From NCBI GenBank assembly GCA_963751425.1, contig CAVVUF010000002.1, positions 1,798,001 through 1,862,000 of the forward strand: 64,000 bases of DNA, given 5' to 3'. Shown here in pieces: positions 45,569-55,195 of this stretch; position 1 is the first letter of the stretch, and every line of letters starts with the position of its first letter. The translations under genes and the position numbers were made by a program. Source of the DNA: CAVVUF01 sp963751425 (GTDB lineage: Bacteria > Chloroflexota > Anaerolineae > Anaerolineales > UBA4823). Below the pieces are notes generated by a model. It did no database searches and was not told the DNA's origin. It saw only the letters and a list, made by a program, of their open reading frames with translations.

Positions 45569-45595
45569 CCTAATTGTCGAGGATCCAGCTTCTTT

Positions 45596-47002
45596 TTATA
45601 AAAGAGCCTTATCAGCTTTGGAAATCAGGCTGAGGAGTTCTTTCTCTTCGGATTCGGATAGCTGTGAGGGGTCGGGACTTTCTTCCCAGACTGCCAGGGC
45701 AAAATCTCTCGCTCGGTCGGTATCTAGTTGAGAGCCTTCTTCCAGCCAAGGAGCGAGCATGGTACGCGTCCACATTTTTGGCTGCCAATGCTCTTTACGA
45801 TAATGCTGGGCAGTATGTTCTTTATCCAAGTATTGATGCGCCGGTCCTGTCTCGATAATCGTATTTAGCCCAATACTTTCCTCGCTGACTTCGAAATCGA
45901 CTACAAAACGCTTCAGAGCAGAAACCAGCTCGTTATCCAAAATGAGCTGGATAGGGGAGTATATTTCGTCCATTGAAAGAAGACCTGCGTCTACCCATAG
46001 GCTGCCGCCGGCTAAGAGGGTCACTGCGCCAGTCATGGCTTTCTGGGCGCCAGACTCGGGGGAGGGGAACTTAGCATCTGTCAGTGCGGCATGCCCCGCG
46101 AAAGATGCACGATAGTGGCGAGCTAATTGTACGGTCATTACATTGGCAACTGCCATCTCTGGGCGCCCAAATGCATGCACCATCGTGCGCATATCCATTG
46201 GAGCGATTGAGGAATGGAGATGAAAGTGCTTTTCACCAAACAGAGCCCAGTTCACGATGGCGAGGGCAAACTGTTCAGCCAGATTGAGAGTTACAGCACC
46301 AGCAAGAGTGGCTGGAGCACTAGCGCCCATGGCGTACATATCACCAATGCCAACCCGCAGCCCTTTTTCGAGGAACCATGCGACCTGGTAAGCTTCGTGA
46401 CGACCGAGCTTAAGCGGAGGTTGTAAGTATACCGTGCCATCAAAAAGCTCGTTTAGGGGTACACCCAGCTGTGAGGCTCGCAGCTCATAAAGGTCAAGCA
46501 AGTGAGGACAAATATCATCTTCATAGATGGATGAACCTGGAGTGGCTCCATATTTCCAGCAGTAAAAGCGCTCATATAAGGCTTCTAGTTTCGGAGGGCA
46601 AGGCAGGCGGCAGCCCAGCATTTGGGCAGAACCGACATTGGGGAGACGACGGGCAAGCTTGAAATAATAAATCAATTTCTCTTCGTCCCAAGGCAGGAGC
46701 TTACCGGTTTGAGGGTCATGGAATTTTCCGTGGTAGACACCTGCTTGAGAGGAGACAGTAGGAATGTGGGAATCCCAATCGTATTTATCGCAAGCTTCTA
46801 ACCAGCGATCGACAACTGCTTGAGAAAAGTAGACTCTTTCAGCCTGAAGATCTACCCGCAAACCGAAATCCGCTAAGCGCTGGAGCAGGGGTTCGTTTTG
46901 GATCTGCATGCCGACTTCTTGCAGAATGCGCATAGCCGATGTGTGAATAAGGTAAACTTCTTTTTCAGTGAGAACAGGGTAGGGATGGCCCGAGATATGC
47001 AT
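45596..47002 (-). CDS. MttB-family methyltransferase without pyrrolysine
   Basis: Full-length protein of 468 residues, uninterrupted by an amber codon. It begins LTEKEVYLIHTSAMRILQEV, then GMQIQNEPLL; the trimethylamine methyltransferase fold is shown by YLQPPLKLGRHEAYQV and SIAPMDMRTMVHAFGRPEMA. A Gly-rich segment (QKAMTGAVTLLAGGSLWVDA) and AHQYLDKEHTAQHYRKEHWQ follow near the end. Non-pyrrolysine relatives such as MtgB and MtpB demethylate betaines, giving the methyl group to a corrinoid protein. No corrinoid protein or reductive activase is visible nearby. It is the last gene of a minus-strand run with sugar-type permeases, so the run may import and use a methylated compound. Confidence 0.8.
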   Translation of the reverse strand: MHISGHPYPVLTEKEVYLIHTSAMRILQEVGMQIQNEPLLQRLADFGLRVDLQAERVYFSQAVVDRWLEACDKYDWDSHIPTVSSQAGVYHGKFHDPQTGKLLPWDEEKLIYYFKLARRLPNVGSAQMLGCRLPCPPKLEALYERFYCWKYGATPGSSIYEDDICPHLLDLYELRASQLGVPLNELFDGTVYLQPPLKLGRHEAYQVAWFLEKGLRVGIGDMYAMGASAPATLAGAVTLNLAEQFALAIVNWALFGEKHFHLHSSIAPMDMRTMVHAFGRPEMAVANVMTVQLARHYRASFAGHAALTDAKFPSPESGAQKAMTGAVTLLAGGSLWVDAGLLSMDEIYSPIQLILDNELVSALKRFVVDFEVSEESIGLNTIIETGPAHQYLDKEHTAQHYRKEHWQPKMWTRTMLAPWLEEGSQLDTDRARDFALAVWEESPDPSQLSESEEKELLSLISKADKALL

Positions 47003-47071
47003 TGAGAATTCCTTTTTGATTCAATGAGGTATATGGATGAACAAGGGTTTCACAGAAATTATTGAGCGGAA

Positions 47072-48016
47072 TTAATCAATCAGCCCGGTGCGCTCAATGC
47101 TGGTGACAAAATAACGCTGGGTAAAAGCGTAAAGAATAATGAGGGGCAGGATGACCAATAGCGTAGCAGCCATGATCGTGCCGGTGCCCCACATGCCCCG
47201 CAGTTGATTAGACTCGAGCGCACTCTCAACTATCGATAACCGTTGGGGGAGGAAGAAATGTTCAGGACGACTCAGGTAAAGAGACGGTTCGAGGGTATCA
47301 TTCCAATGCCAAACCAGGGAAAAGAGAAAGACCACCAGGATTACGGGTTGAGCCAGGGGAAGCATAACGCGGAAGAATATTCGGAAAGGGCCGGCGCCAT
47401 CGATCATGGCAGCATCTTCCAGCTCCCAGGGAAGACCTTTAAAAAATTGGCGATAAATAAAAATAAATAGCGCGCCACGCAAACCCATTCCAAAAGCTGA
47501 TGGCACGAGGAAGGGGTAATAGGTCTCCAACCAATGAAATCGGGATACCTGGATAAAATTTTGAATGATCAAGGCATGGGGAGGAACAATCATGGCAAAT
47601 AGCACTAACAAGAACAATCGATCTCGTCCCGGAAATTTGAAGCGCGCGAAGCCATAACCGACAATGGCACAGGATAGAGTTTGGAGAACGGCCGCTCCTC
47701 CAGCAACGAGGAGGCTTCTGTTAAAGGCTGGCCAAAAATTCAGCGCAGCAAAAGCTTGAGGATAATTTTCCCAGGCCACACGGCGTGGAAGCCATGAGAC
47801 AGTTGGATCGTAAAGATCCATGATATTCATGAGGGATTGTGACACCAGGCGCATGATCGGCAGAAGAAAGATAAAGGCCACGTCGATGAGAAGTACTAAC
47901 ATCACAAAGCGGGAGACAACCTGGCGGAACCGTTTTCCCTGTAACCTTTCCAGGGTGGTGTTCTTTGTCTTGCGGCTTACAGCTTCTAATTTCGTTCGTA
48001 AAGTAGAATATTCCAT
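47072..48016 (-). CDS. ABC sugar permease, MalG type (system 1)
   Basis: Inner-membrane permease of 314 residues from the ATG at 48016; an earlier in-frame ATG at 48040 would overlap the previous gene. Six helices are expected; the cytoplasmic EAA loop reads EDAAMIDGAGPFRIFFRVML and contacts the ATPase. It pairs with the MalF-type gene directly upstream. Unlike systems 2 and 3 this pair has no adjacent solute-binding protein gene; a DUF5696 lipoprotein gene takes that place. The ATPase is not in the window, as with shared MsmX-type ATPases. Confidence 0.88.
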   Translation of the reverse strand: MEYSTLRTKLEAVSRKTKNTTLERLQGKRFRQVVSRFVMLVLLIDVAFIFLLPIMRLVSQSLMNIMDLYDPTVSWLPRRVAWENYPQAFAALNFWPAFNRSLLVAGGAAVLQTLSCAIVGYGFARFKFPGRDRLFLLVLFAMIVPPHALIIQNFIQVSRFHWLETYYPFLVPSAFGMGLRGALFIFIYRQFFKGLPWELEDAAMIDGAGPFRIFFRVMLPLAQPVILVVFLFSLVWHWNDTLEPSLYLSRPEHFFLPQRLSIVESALESNQLRGMWGTGTIMAATLLVILPLIILYAFTQRYFVTSIERTGLID

Positions 48017-48026
48017 GCGACACCTC

Positions 48027-48899
48027 TTATCCACGCTCACCCCGATAGAATGTCATTCGTCCGATGACGATAAAGATGATGATCACCAAGATGAAAATGA
48101 GGATGAAGTAAATATTTCCCAAGGCTGAAGGATAACCTAATCGATTGGGGGTCATGTTAAAAGTAACTACACGAATGTAACGAAGCACCATGTTGAAATA
48201 ATCCGTAAAAGAGTCGATGATTGTATAAACAATATTGATCAAGATAACGGGTGAGAGCATGGGCAGGGTGATCTTCCAAAATTGGTTCCAACTAGAAGCG
48301 CCATCGACCTGGGCGACTTCATACAGCATGGGGTCAATACTTTTCAGACCGGCGATAAAGATTAAGATTTGAACCCCCGAACGCCATAAAACGAAGACGG
48401 AGCGGCTAAGAAAATTCATAAAGAGGGGCATTTGATTGCCCAGGTAGACATAAAGAAACTCTTGGGCAGCCTGGCCTCGAAATAGGACGAGCTGGTTCCC
48501 GAACTGGTCGAACATGCGCCCAATGACGACGGATGATCCAATCACGACGGGCAGGAAAAAAATGGCGCGAAACAGAACACTCCCGGGAACTTTCTGGATG
48601 GCCAACATGGCAACCGCTAAAGAGAAGGCTAAGATAATAGGAACATCGGTGAGCAGGTTTGTGAAAGTCTGGATTAGGTAAGGAACAAACTCAATATCCA
48701 CCGAAAAAGCCTCAATATAATTTTGGACTCCGATGATCTTATAAGAATTTTCACGGATTGTGTTTAGTTGTGCATCGGTCATGCTCAAGTAAAAGTTCTG
48801 AAAGAGGGGCACCATGAAGAAAACGAGCAAACCGAACAGCCAAAAAGCAATAAAGAGATATCCGTTCAAGGCGTTGCGCTGGCGCAAGGTCAAATGCAT
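48027..48899 (-). CDS. ABC sugar permease, MalF type (system 1)
   Basis: 290 residues, six helices, EAA loop YEVAQVDGASSWNQFWKITL. It starts one base after the DUF5696 lipoprotein stop and ends ten bases before the MalG-type start, so all are one transcript. Forms the heteromeric membrane channel with the MalG-type partner. The substrate is probably an oligosaccharide or glycoside, judged from family habits. Confidence 0.88.
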   Translation of the reverse strand: MHLTLRQRNALNGYLFIAFWLFGLLVFFMVPLFQNFYLSMTDAQLNTIRENSYKIIGVQNYIEAFSVDIEFVPYLIQTFTNLLTDVPIILAFSLAVAMLAIQKVPGSVLFRAIFFLPVVIGSSVVIGRMFDQFGNQLVLFRGQAAQEFLYVYLGNQMPLFMNFLSRSVFVLWRSGVQILIFIAGLKSIDPMLYEVAQVDGASSWNQFWKITLPMLSPVILINIVYTIIDSFTDYFNMVLRYIRVVTFNMTPNRLGYPSALGNIYFILIFILVIIIFIVIGRMTFYRGERG

Positions 48900-48900
48900 T

Positions 48901-51120
48901 TCAATTTCCTTTCACAACGGTAAATTGCATAGATGGAATGACCAGGGTTCCAAGCGAATAATTGTCTGTAGTGTAATTCACGATGATTTTTGTGCCATCT
49001 TCATAGGTGGTTTGGTAGACGCCTTCTGCCAGCCTGGAGTGGTCGGTGATGAATTGGGATTGAAGGAAAGCGAGACTTTGCATATTTTCGTATTGCTTGA
49101 TGACTTCATTCTTCCAATAGGTGTACTGTGAGCTGTAGAGCTCATCAGCAGGCGTTCTCACCAGATTAGAGGAGCTTTCTTTCGACAAAATAAAGTAGGA
49201 AATCGCCCCATATTCGATTTGCCTTAAGTACATACGTTGGTAGTCACTGATCAAGTTGAACGGTTCACCGGTATATTGGACCAGACCATGTATGGCTATT
49301 TGATAGAGTGGAATTGTCTCATCAAAAATGTCATAATGGGTGCTGTCTAAAGGCGTCATGACCAGGCAGTCTGAATAGGAAGCAGCATAGATATTACTCC
49401 CAGTCATGGTAGCGGCACCGAGTGTATTCGTTGTAAGCTTGGCTATCTCCATCCAGGTGCCAGCAAAACCTTCTCGAGTAAATGGATAGCGCGAATTCTT
49501 GTCTGGCAAGGCAATCATGGCAAAGGTATTGAGCTGCATACCGTCAATGCCAAGCTCCTTCATTTCTGGCAAATCTTTGGATACATAACGGTCTAGGGCA
49601 ACCTGAGGATTGAGCAAGTAGCCGGTTTCACTGCTGCCCAAAGGTAAACCATCCACGCCGCGCACGGCATCCAGGTAAGGAAACACCCCCTTAGCACCAG
49701 GAGAAATGGGTAAGTAATCCCTGGTCAGGAAAAGACGTTGGCTGCGTTGATGGGCATCTGCTGCCAGAGCCTCTAATCCGGCTTCTCCACCCAGACGTTT
49801 ATCGACTGCGAAGGCTTGGGGAGTTTGCGAACTGAGGCTGCCTTCATCCCAATTCCACAAGGTAACATCTAGGTTGGACACCCCAGCATTGTGCAGGTCG
49901 TCTAATATTTCTTGAGCCTGGCTGAAGGTGGTGGTTGAGACCATATCACGCAGGATCCAATTCCGGCGCTCTATGCCCATGAACAATCCCAAGTTAAGAA
50001 GTGGGATGCGTTCTGTGATACGCTTTGCGCCACGCTCTTTGGTAAGAAAATCACGATAACGCTGTGCCATGCCTGAATAACTGGCATCCTTGCCATATAA
50101 AAAGCAATAGCGCACAACATGATCGCCAGGGATACGGTCTGGCTGGTAGAGCAAGGCTGGCTGCCCACCAGTGATCGAAAAACGACCTTGCCTTCTATAA
50201 ATAAACTGTGACCAAACGTGGTTGTAATTGATGCCCTTACCAGCCCGTCCGAGGCTGATGCCGGAGTCAAAATCGCCTTGTGTAACCATGCCAACAAAGC
50301 CGCCTTCATCTTTTACCAGGCCAAAGACTGGCATGGGGATTGACTGACGAAAAACACCCGATCCGTTGCTGCCAGATGCCTGCCCGCCTGAAGCATCAGA
50401 GCCATAGACTACACCTACTATTTTCTGAACATCGGCTGGATGCGGGGTAGTGAAATACATGAGAGCCCCGCTGCCATCTGGATAAACAATAAAACCTGGA
50501 TCACCATCGTGCGTGGCACCGAAGAAAGGGAGGATCTCGATGGAAACCAGGCTATTTTCACCGTCTTCCACAATCGAAGATCCGGGTAGGATCACATTCA
50601 TACACCCATCCTGCAATGTATAAATTAGATCGAAGGCTAAAAAATCGTTCGGGAAACGATAAGAAACTTTCATCCCTTCTTGAACAGGGGAATAATCCTG
50701 AACCGATTCACCTGGTTTGACATTCTTTGGTTGAGAGCGGTCTTCATCGACATAGGAGACTAAGATGGGAAAATCGATCTGTTTTTTCCAGATATTCGTG
50801 GTGGATTCATCTTGCTGCAAATCTGCAGGGCTGCTACGCCATAAAATCTGGCTGCGCTTATCTTCTATGATGATGGCAGAGGTTTTTTCATTAGCGTATA
50901 AGCGGAGCAGGTCGTTTTCGACAAGCGGTATGTAATCCTGCTCGACATCTGGATTCCGGGTGTCGATTTGTGGAAAGGAATCCAGGGCAACGGGAAGCGA
51001 TACAAACGGGTTGATATTGGGAGCTTGAGTAAGATGTTCTTCAGAAACGGTTCCGGCACAACCAAGTAGCGATGAAGCCAGAAGGAACAAGCTTAGAACT
51101 TGAAAAAGGCGGGGCTTCAT
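48901..51120 (-). CDS. DUF5696 lipoprotein
   Basis: 739 residues from the ATG at 51120 with GGAGAT ten bases upstream. Signal peptide with lipobox LLASSLLGCAG, so it is anchored outside the membrane. A large N-terminal beta domain (ENDLLRLYANEKTSAIIIED; FPNDFLAFDLIYTLQDGCMN) precedes a TIM-barrel-like half with acidic motifs (NLDVTLWNWDEGSLSSQ, ELGIDGMQLNTFAMIALPDK). DUF5696 proteins accompany sugar ABC transporters in Paenibacillus and relatives (recalled). Activity is unproven; the barrel half suggests a surface glycosidase or glycan-binding protein that feeds the transporter. It stands between the NHL-Yip1 gene and the MalF-type gene. Confidence 0.72.
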   Translation of the reverse strand: MKPRLFQVLSLFLLASSLLGCAGTVSEEHLTQAPNINPFVSLPVALDSFPQIDTRNPDVEQDYIPLVENDLLRLYANEKTSAIIIEDKRSQILWRSSPADLQQDESTTNIWKKQIDFPILVSYVDEDRSQPKNVKPGESVQDYSPVQEGMKVSYRFPNDFLAFDLIYTLQDGCMNVILPGSSIVEDGENSLVSIEILPFFGATHDGDPGFIVYPDGSGALMYFTTPHPADVQKIVGVVYGSDASGGQASGSNGSGVFRQSIPMPVFGLVKDEGGFVGMVTQGDFDSGISLGRAGKGINYNHVWSQFIYRRQGRFSITGGQPALLYQPDRIPGDHVVRYCFLYGKDASYSGMAQRYRDFLTKERGAKRITERIPLLNLGLFMGIERRNWILRDMVSTTTFSQAQEILDDLHNAGVSNLDVTLWNWDEGSLSSQTPQAFAVDKRLGGEAGLEALAADAHQRSQRLFLTRDYLPISPGAKGVFPYLDAVRGVDGLPLGSSETGYLLNPQVALDRYVSKDLPEMKELGIDGMQLNTFAMIALPDKNSRYPFTREGFAGTWMEIAKLTTNTLGAATMTGSNIYAASYSDCLVMTPLDSTHYDIFDETIPLYQIAIHGLVQYTGEPFNLISDYQRMYLRQIEYGAISYFILSKESSSNLVRTPADELYSSQYTYWKNEVIKQYENMQSLAFLQSQFITDHSRLAEGVYQTTYEDGTKIIVNYTTDNYSLGTLVIPSMQFTVVKGN

Positions 51121-51136
51121 TACTGTGATATCTCCA

Positions 51137-53230
51137 TTAATAAAGGCGAACATATATTTCCAAGATGATGTCGCTGATGAACTGAAAGATTTCGGACGTC
51201 AAGGCGTAAACTAACCCAACCAGTACCCAGAGCACAAGAATGCCAACTAATGTCAGGAGCATGACGAAGATGGCTTGTCCCAGCTCAAAGTTATGAACGT
51301 TCTTGATCACTAATAAGAATTGCAGAACTAACAATCCCCAAATCAACGCCCAGGCTGTATTATGTAAAGTAAGCTCATCCCGGGTCATGAGGTTGGTTAA
51401 CAAATTTAGTGGAATAGGAAAAACGATCAGGGGCCACAAAGCCCAAGCGCTGGCAATCATGACTTTACGCAGGGTGCCTTCTCCAAAGAAGATCTCACCG
51501 ACCATCGAAGCGGAAATGCACCAGGAGAGCCAGGGGACGATGATCTTGATGCTTTCGATGAGTAAGCGGATCTCTTCCGGGCGCCGAGTGCGATATTGGA
51601 AACTGAGCAGAGAGAGGCTGACCATCCAGGAGAAAATTGTCAAACCCAGCAAGATGGGCACTGCCCAAAGACCCATACGGTCACGCAAATGATGGATATT
51701 ATTCAATAGTTTGGACCAAGCACCCTGGTTTTTCCGAAAGGCAAATGCGCCGGCTGCAGCCAAGCCGATGAACCCAATCCCAAGGAAAGCGAAATTCTTG
51801 CGCATCCATAAGTAACGGATCTCACCAAAAGCCTTCGAATAGCCATCCTTATTTTCAGCGTAATAGTATTCCTGCATGGCTTCCCGATAGTGTTTCTGGC
51901 TCATTAACGCTTTCCCCAATCCTGTATGAGCCAAGGAAAAATTGGTATTGCGCTGGGAAATTTCATACCAAATCTGGGCGGCTTTCTCGTAGCTGCCAGA
52001 AAAATATTCATACGAAGCCTGGTGGATCATGTGCGTCAATTCTGTGGGACGAAAGACTTGAATGTTTCCGCGACCTGAATTTAGGATGTAAAGCAAGCCA
52101 TCTTTACCAGACACAATGCTAACAGGCTGCTGGAGAAATCCAGCACTGGAACCGGAGCCTCCGAACATGGTGAGCATGTTCCCGGCGGGGTCAAACTGGT
52201 AGATCTGTTTATTGCGCTCGTCGATGACGGAAACAATCCCCAGCTCATCAACAGCAATATCTTGAAATTGCGGATTTTTCTGCTGCGGAACTGACATGCG
52301 CATAGCATTGTTCCAGCTCCAGGTTAACTCGCTCTCTCCAAAGAAAATGCCTTCCTTGCCAAGCAATTTGTCCCACAACTTTCCAGCACCGGTACGCGTG
52401 CCAATGTCACCAAAAACATTGACGCCGACCGAGTTCAAACGTTGGATTTGGTCCAAACTTAGAATGGGCGACACTGCATATATGAAACCTTGCGGATCCA
52501 GGAAGAGATTACCAAGTGGGGCAGGTTGGACGAGAAGCATTCTTTTTCGCTGGACTTTGGTGGCAAAAACTCGGGTAACAAGACGGCGCAAGTTGAATTT
52601 AATGCGAGTGCGCCCAAAAAAGCCACGAAACCGCTCAGCCCCGTCGACGACGAGAACCCCCAGGTTGTTTTGTGATCCGGTAACGACATAAATAAAACCT
52701 CGCTGATCAACGACGAGTTTACTAGGGGTGAATTCTATATCATCAAGATAAGAAGAATTTGGTTTCTTGTGTTCTTGCTTAAATGCGCCATCGGGAGAGA
52801 AGACAGCGATGCGTTGATTACCGGTATCAGCCACCCAGATATCCCCCTTTTGATCCACAAAAACTCCTTCAGGCGCATTCAGCCCGGCGGCTTCTCCTCC
52901 AATTTCAAATACATACTTGCCTTGCGAATCCAGGAGAACGACGCGGTTGTTGCCTGTATCGGCAACCAGCAAGCGATCTGTGGTTGTATCGAGAAAGATA
53001 TCTTTGGGATTTAGAAAAGTCCCTGATGGCAACTTCTCACCGCTGAACACAGCTGATTGGACATACCCAGTCGGAGCAGGCACTCGTTGCCCATCTTGAA
53101 TTGTGTATCCAGGGATCAAGGGGCCGTCGGCAGAGGCGGGCTCAAAGACAGAAATGAACAGGCTGAAAACGACGCAAGCGATGATGGTGATCCTCAGGCC
53201 ATTGGAAAAAAATCTTCTTTTCTCTTTCAT
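51137..53230 (-). CDS. NHL beta-propeller, TPR and Yip1-like membrane protein
   Basis: 697 residues. Signal peptide, then an NHL propeller outside the cell (LNPKDIFLDTTTDRLLVADT, GNNRVVLLD; LNAPEGVFVDQKGDIWVADT), interrupted by a long basic insert with FNLRRLV. Next is a short TPR-like segment (YEKAAQIWYEISQRNTNFSL). One helix follows (LGIGFIGLAAAGAFAF), then about five helices of a Yip1/YIP1-like domain (GLTIFSWMVSLSLLSF and others). The stop lies 16 bases before the DUF5696 start. The conserved pairing of a Yip1 protein with DUF5696 and MalFG suggests an accessory glycan-sensing or transport component. Function inferred from context only. Confidence 0.72.
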   Translation of the reverse strand: MKEKRRFFSNGLRITIIACVVFSLFISVFEPASADGPLIPGYTIQDGQRVPAPTGYVQSAVFSGEKLPSGTFLNPKDIFLDTTTDRLLVADTGNNRVVLLDSQGKYVFEIGGEAAGLNAPEGVFVDQKGDIWVADTGNQRIAVFSPDGAFKQEHKKPNSSYLDDIEFTPSKLVVDQRGFIYVVTGSQNNLGVLVVDGAERFRGFFGRTRIKFNLRRLVTRVFATKVQRKRMLLVQPAPLGNLFLDPQGFIYAVSPILSLDQIQRLNSVGVNVFGDIGTRTGAGKLWDKLLGKEGIFFGESELTWSWNNAMRMSVPQQKNPQFQDIAVDELGIVSVIDERNKQIYQFDPAGNMLTMFGGSGSSAGFLQQPVSIVSGKDGLLYILNSGRGNIQVFRPTELTHMIHQASYEYFSGSYEKAAQIWYEISQRNTNFSLAHTGLGKALMSQKHYREAMQEYYYAENKDGYSKAFGEIRYLWMRKNFAFLGIGFIGLAAAGAFAFRKNQGAWSKLLNNIHHLRDRMGLWAVPILLGLTIFSWMVSLSLLSFQYRTRRPEEIRLLIESIKIIVPWLSWCISASMVGEIFFGEGTLRKVMIASAWALWPLIVFPIPLNLLTNLMTRDELTLHNTAWALIWGLLVLQFLLVIKNVHNFELGQAIFVMLLTLVGILVLWVLVGLVYALTSEIFQFISDIILEIYVRLY

Positions 53231-53320
53231 ACGAGAATCCTAATATAAATAAAAAGGGATGAACAGAATGGACAGGATTGGATCGAAATCATTATGCTTA
53301 GCTAATAATTTTTGAACTAA

Positions 53321-54205
53321 TTATGACTTAATACCGGAATAGGCCATGGTTTCCATGACAAATCGCTGTAAAAAGACGAACAGGATCAGGGTAGGCAGGA
53401 TCATGACCATACTGGCGGCGGCGACTGCACCCCACCGGGCGACGACACCTGGACCGCCACCGATATTGCTCATCATAAGCGGTAAGGTTTTCATCTGCTC
53501 GCTGCGGGTAAAGATCAGGGGGGTGAAGAAATCGTTCCAGGTGCCGATGAAGGAGAAGATAATCAAGGTGATCCAGGCAGGGCGCACAAGAGGCATGATA
53601 ATGCGCCAGAAGATACGCCATTCTGTAGCGCCATCCACCTTGGCAGCTTCAATCAGCTCAGTAGGAAGCTGCTCCATAAACTGTTTCATTAAAAAGAGGC
53701 CATAAGTACCTGCCAGGGCTGGTAAGATCAACCCAAAATAGGTGTCGATCATATTCAGCTGATCTACGATCAGATAGCGAGGAATCTGGGTTACTTCGGG
53801 AGCAAACATTAGGGCAGAAATAATCATGATGAAGAAGAACTTGGCACCCGGCATACGGGGATATTTTGCCAAGGGATAAGCTGCCAGGCTGCAAAGAATG
53901 ACAGTTCCGGCAGCAGTGATTATGGAGACGAATAAGCTGTTGAATAAATAACGTGCAAAGGGAACCTGAAAGGAGTCGATGGCTAAGACCAGCTCCGCAA
54001 AGTTACGCAGCGTGGGGTGGCGAACAAGGAAACGTGGCGGATACAGGAACATTTCCTCCAGCGGTTTGAAAGAGGTAGAGACCATGTAAACGATGGGCAG
54101 CATGGTCAACACAGCCAGGAAGGTCATAACGATGTATTCGGAAGGTGAGGCTTGCCGCTTGATCAGACGGGTGAATCCTGCTCTTTTTCTATGAATGGTT
54201 GCCAT
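53321..54205 (-). CDS. ABC sugar permease, MalG type (system 2)
   Basis: 294 residues from the ATG at 54205, which lies just after the MalF-type stop at 54210. Six helices; EAA loop EAAKVDGATEWRIFWRIIMP. Works with the frameshifted MalF-type partner and the 964-residue fused binding protein upstream. A longer in-frame start at 54253 would overlap the partner. Confidence 0.88.
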   Translation of the reverse strand: MATIHRKRAGFTRLIKRQASPSEYIVMTFLAVLTMLPIVYMVSTSFKPLEEMFLYPPRFLVRHPTLRNFAELVLAIDSFQVPFARYLFNSLFVSIITAAGTVILCSLAAYPLAKYPRMPGAKFFFIMIISALMFAPEVTQIPRYLIVDQLNMIDTYFGLILPALAGTYGLFLMKQFMEQLPTELIEAAKVDGATEWRIFWRIIMPLVRPAWITLIIFSFIGTWNDFFTPLIFTRSEQMKTLPLMMSNIGGGPGVVARWGAVAAASMVMILPTLILFVFLQRFVMETMAYSGIKS

Positions 54206-54209
54206 GCGG

Positions 54210-55128
54210 TTAGGCGCCTCTTTCGCTGAATAATCGAATGGATAATCGACCAAGAATGAAGGTCATTAAAAACAAAACCACGGCGATCGAGGCCGCGTAG
54301 CCCATTTCGAAGTGAATAAACCCATGCATATACAGGTGAGCCACGATAGTATGTCCGGCGTAAAGTGGGCTGGGAACACCGGCTACCTGCGCGGCAATCT
54401 GGAAAACGGCGAAGGAGTTAACGATCGCCATGACAGCTCCAAACAAGAGCTGGGGTTTCATCACGGGCAGGGTAATGTAAAAAATTTCTTGCAGGCTGCT
54501 CGAGATCCCATCCACCATTCCAGCTTCATAAAGCTCAGCGGGCACTGCCTGCAAACCGGCCAGGAATACCAGGAAGCTGGTGCCCATGCTCATCCACAAC
54601 GAAATGATGATGATTACAGGCAGAATGGTAGACTGTTCCTGGAGCCAGGCGACAGGTTCGGTAATCAAGCCAGATTGGATCAGTAAGTAATTTAAGCAAT
54701 CCATAACGATCGTTAGCAAAGAAATACAGCCAGATCACCGAGATGGCAATCCCGCTGGTGAGCGAGGGTGCGTAAAAAGCCAGGGTGTATGCCTGGCGAA
54801 ACTTTAGTCGATTGATCAGCCAGGCTAAAATAAATGAGGTTGTATATGCCAGAGGGCCAGTGATGATGGCGAAGATCAGGGTATTCTTGATGGCGGTTAT
54901 AAAAACATCATCTTCCAAGAAGAGCAGGCGGTAATTGGATAGCCCGATCCAACGCGGCGGCTCGAGCATGTTGTAATATGTGAAGCTGAGATAAACGGAG
55001 GTGGCGACCGGGGCGATCACAAAAATGATAAACAAGATGGTGAAAGGCAGCATAAAGAGATACATGGTGTGGTATTCATGCCAGGCACGTTTGGCTGCAT
55101 TCCAGCGCATTGATAAGGCTTCAGCCAT
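54210..55128 (-). CDS. ABC sugar permease, MalF type (system 2, one frameshift)
   Basis: ATG at 55128 with CGGAG upstream. The first part reads through four helices up to VIWLYFFANDRYGLL. Near 54705 one A too many in TTAAATTAC shifts the frame. The other frame carries on with NYLLIQSGLITEPVAWLQEQ, then YEAGMVDGISSSLQEIFYIT (EAA loop) to the stop at 54210. Bridged length about 306 residues, normal for MalF-type proteins. Most likely a sequencing error, since partner genes are intact. Confidence 0.8.
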
Positions 55129-55195
55129 CAAAAACTCCGAAACCCCTGCCCCTATTTCCTTTTATGCGGATAAAGGGAAAGGGGCATGTGGGGAA

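Larger units (their letters stand above)
43620..45570 (+). mobile_element. Small integrase module
   Basis: Three plus-strand genes with their own promoter and terminator lie between minus-strand catabolic genes. A tyrosine recombinase is the middle gene; the other two encode small unknown proteins. I found no clear direct repeats that would mark attachment sites. It could be a degenerate integrative element, or a domesticated recombinase. Confidence 0.5.

Noticed and set aside
45596..47002. Pyrrolysine-containing trimethylamine methyltransferase
   Set aside because: The frame is continuous with no in-frame amber codon, so it is a non-pyrrolysine MttB relative.
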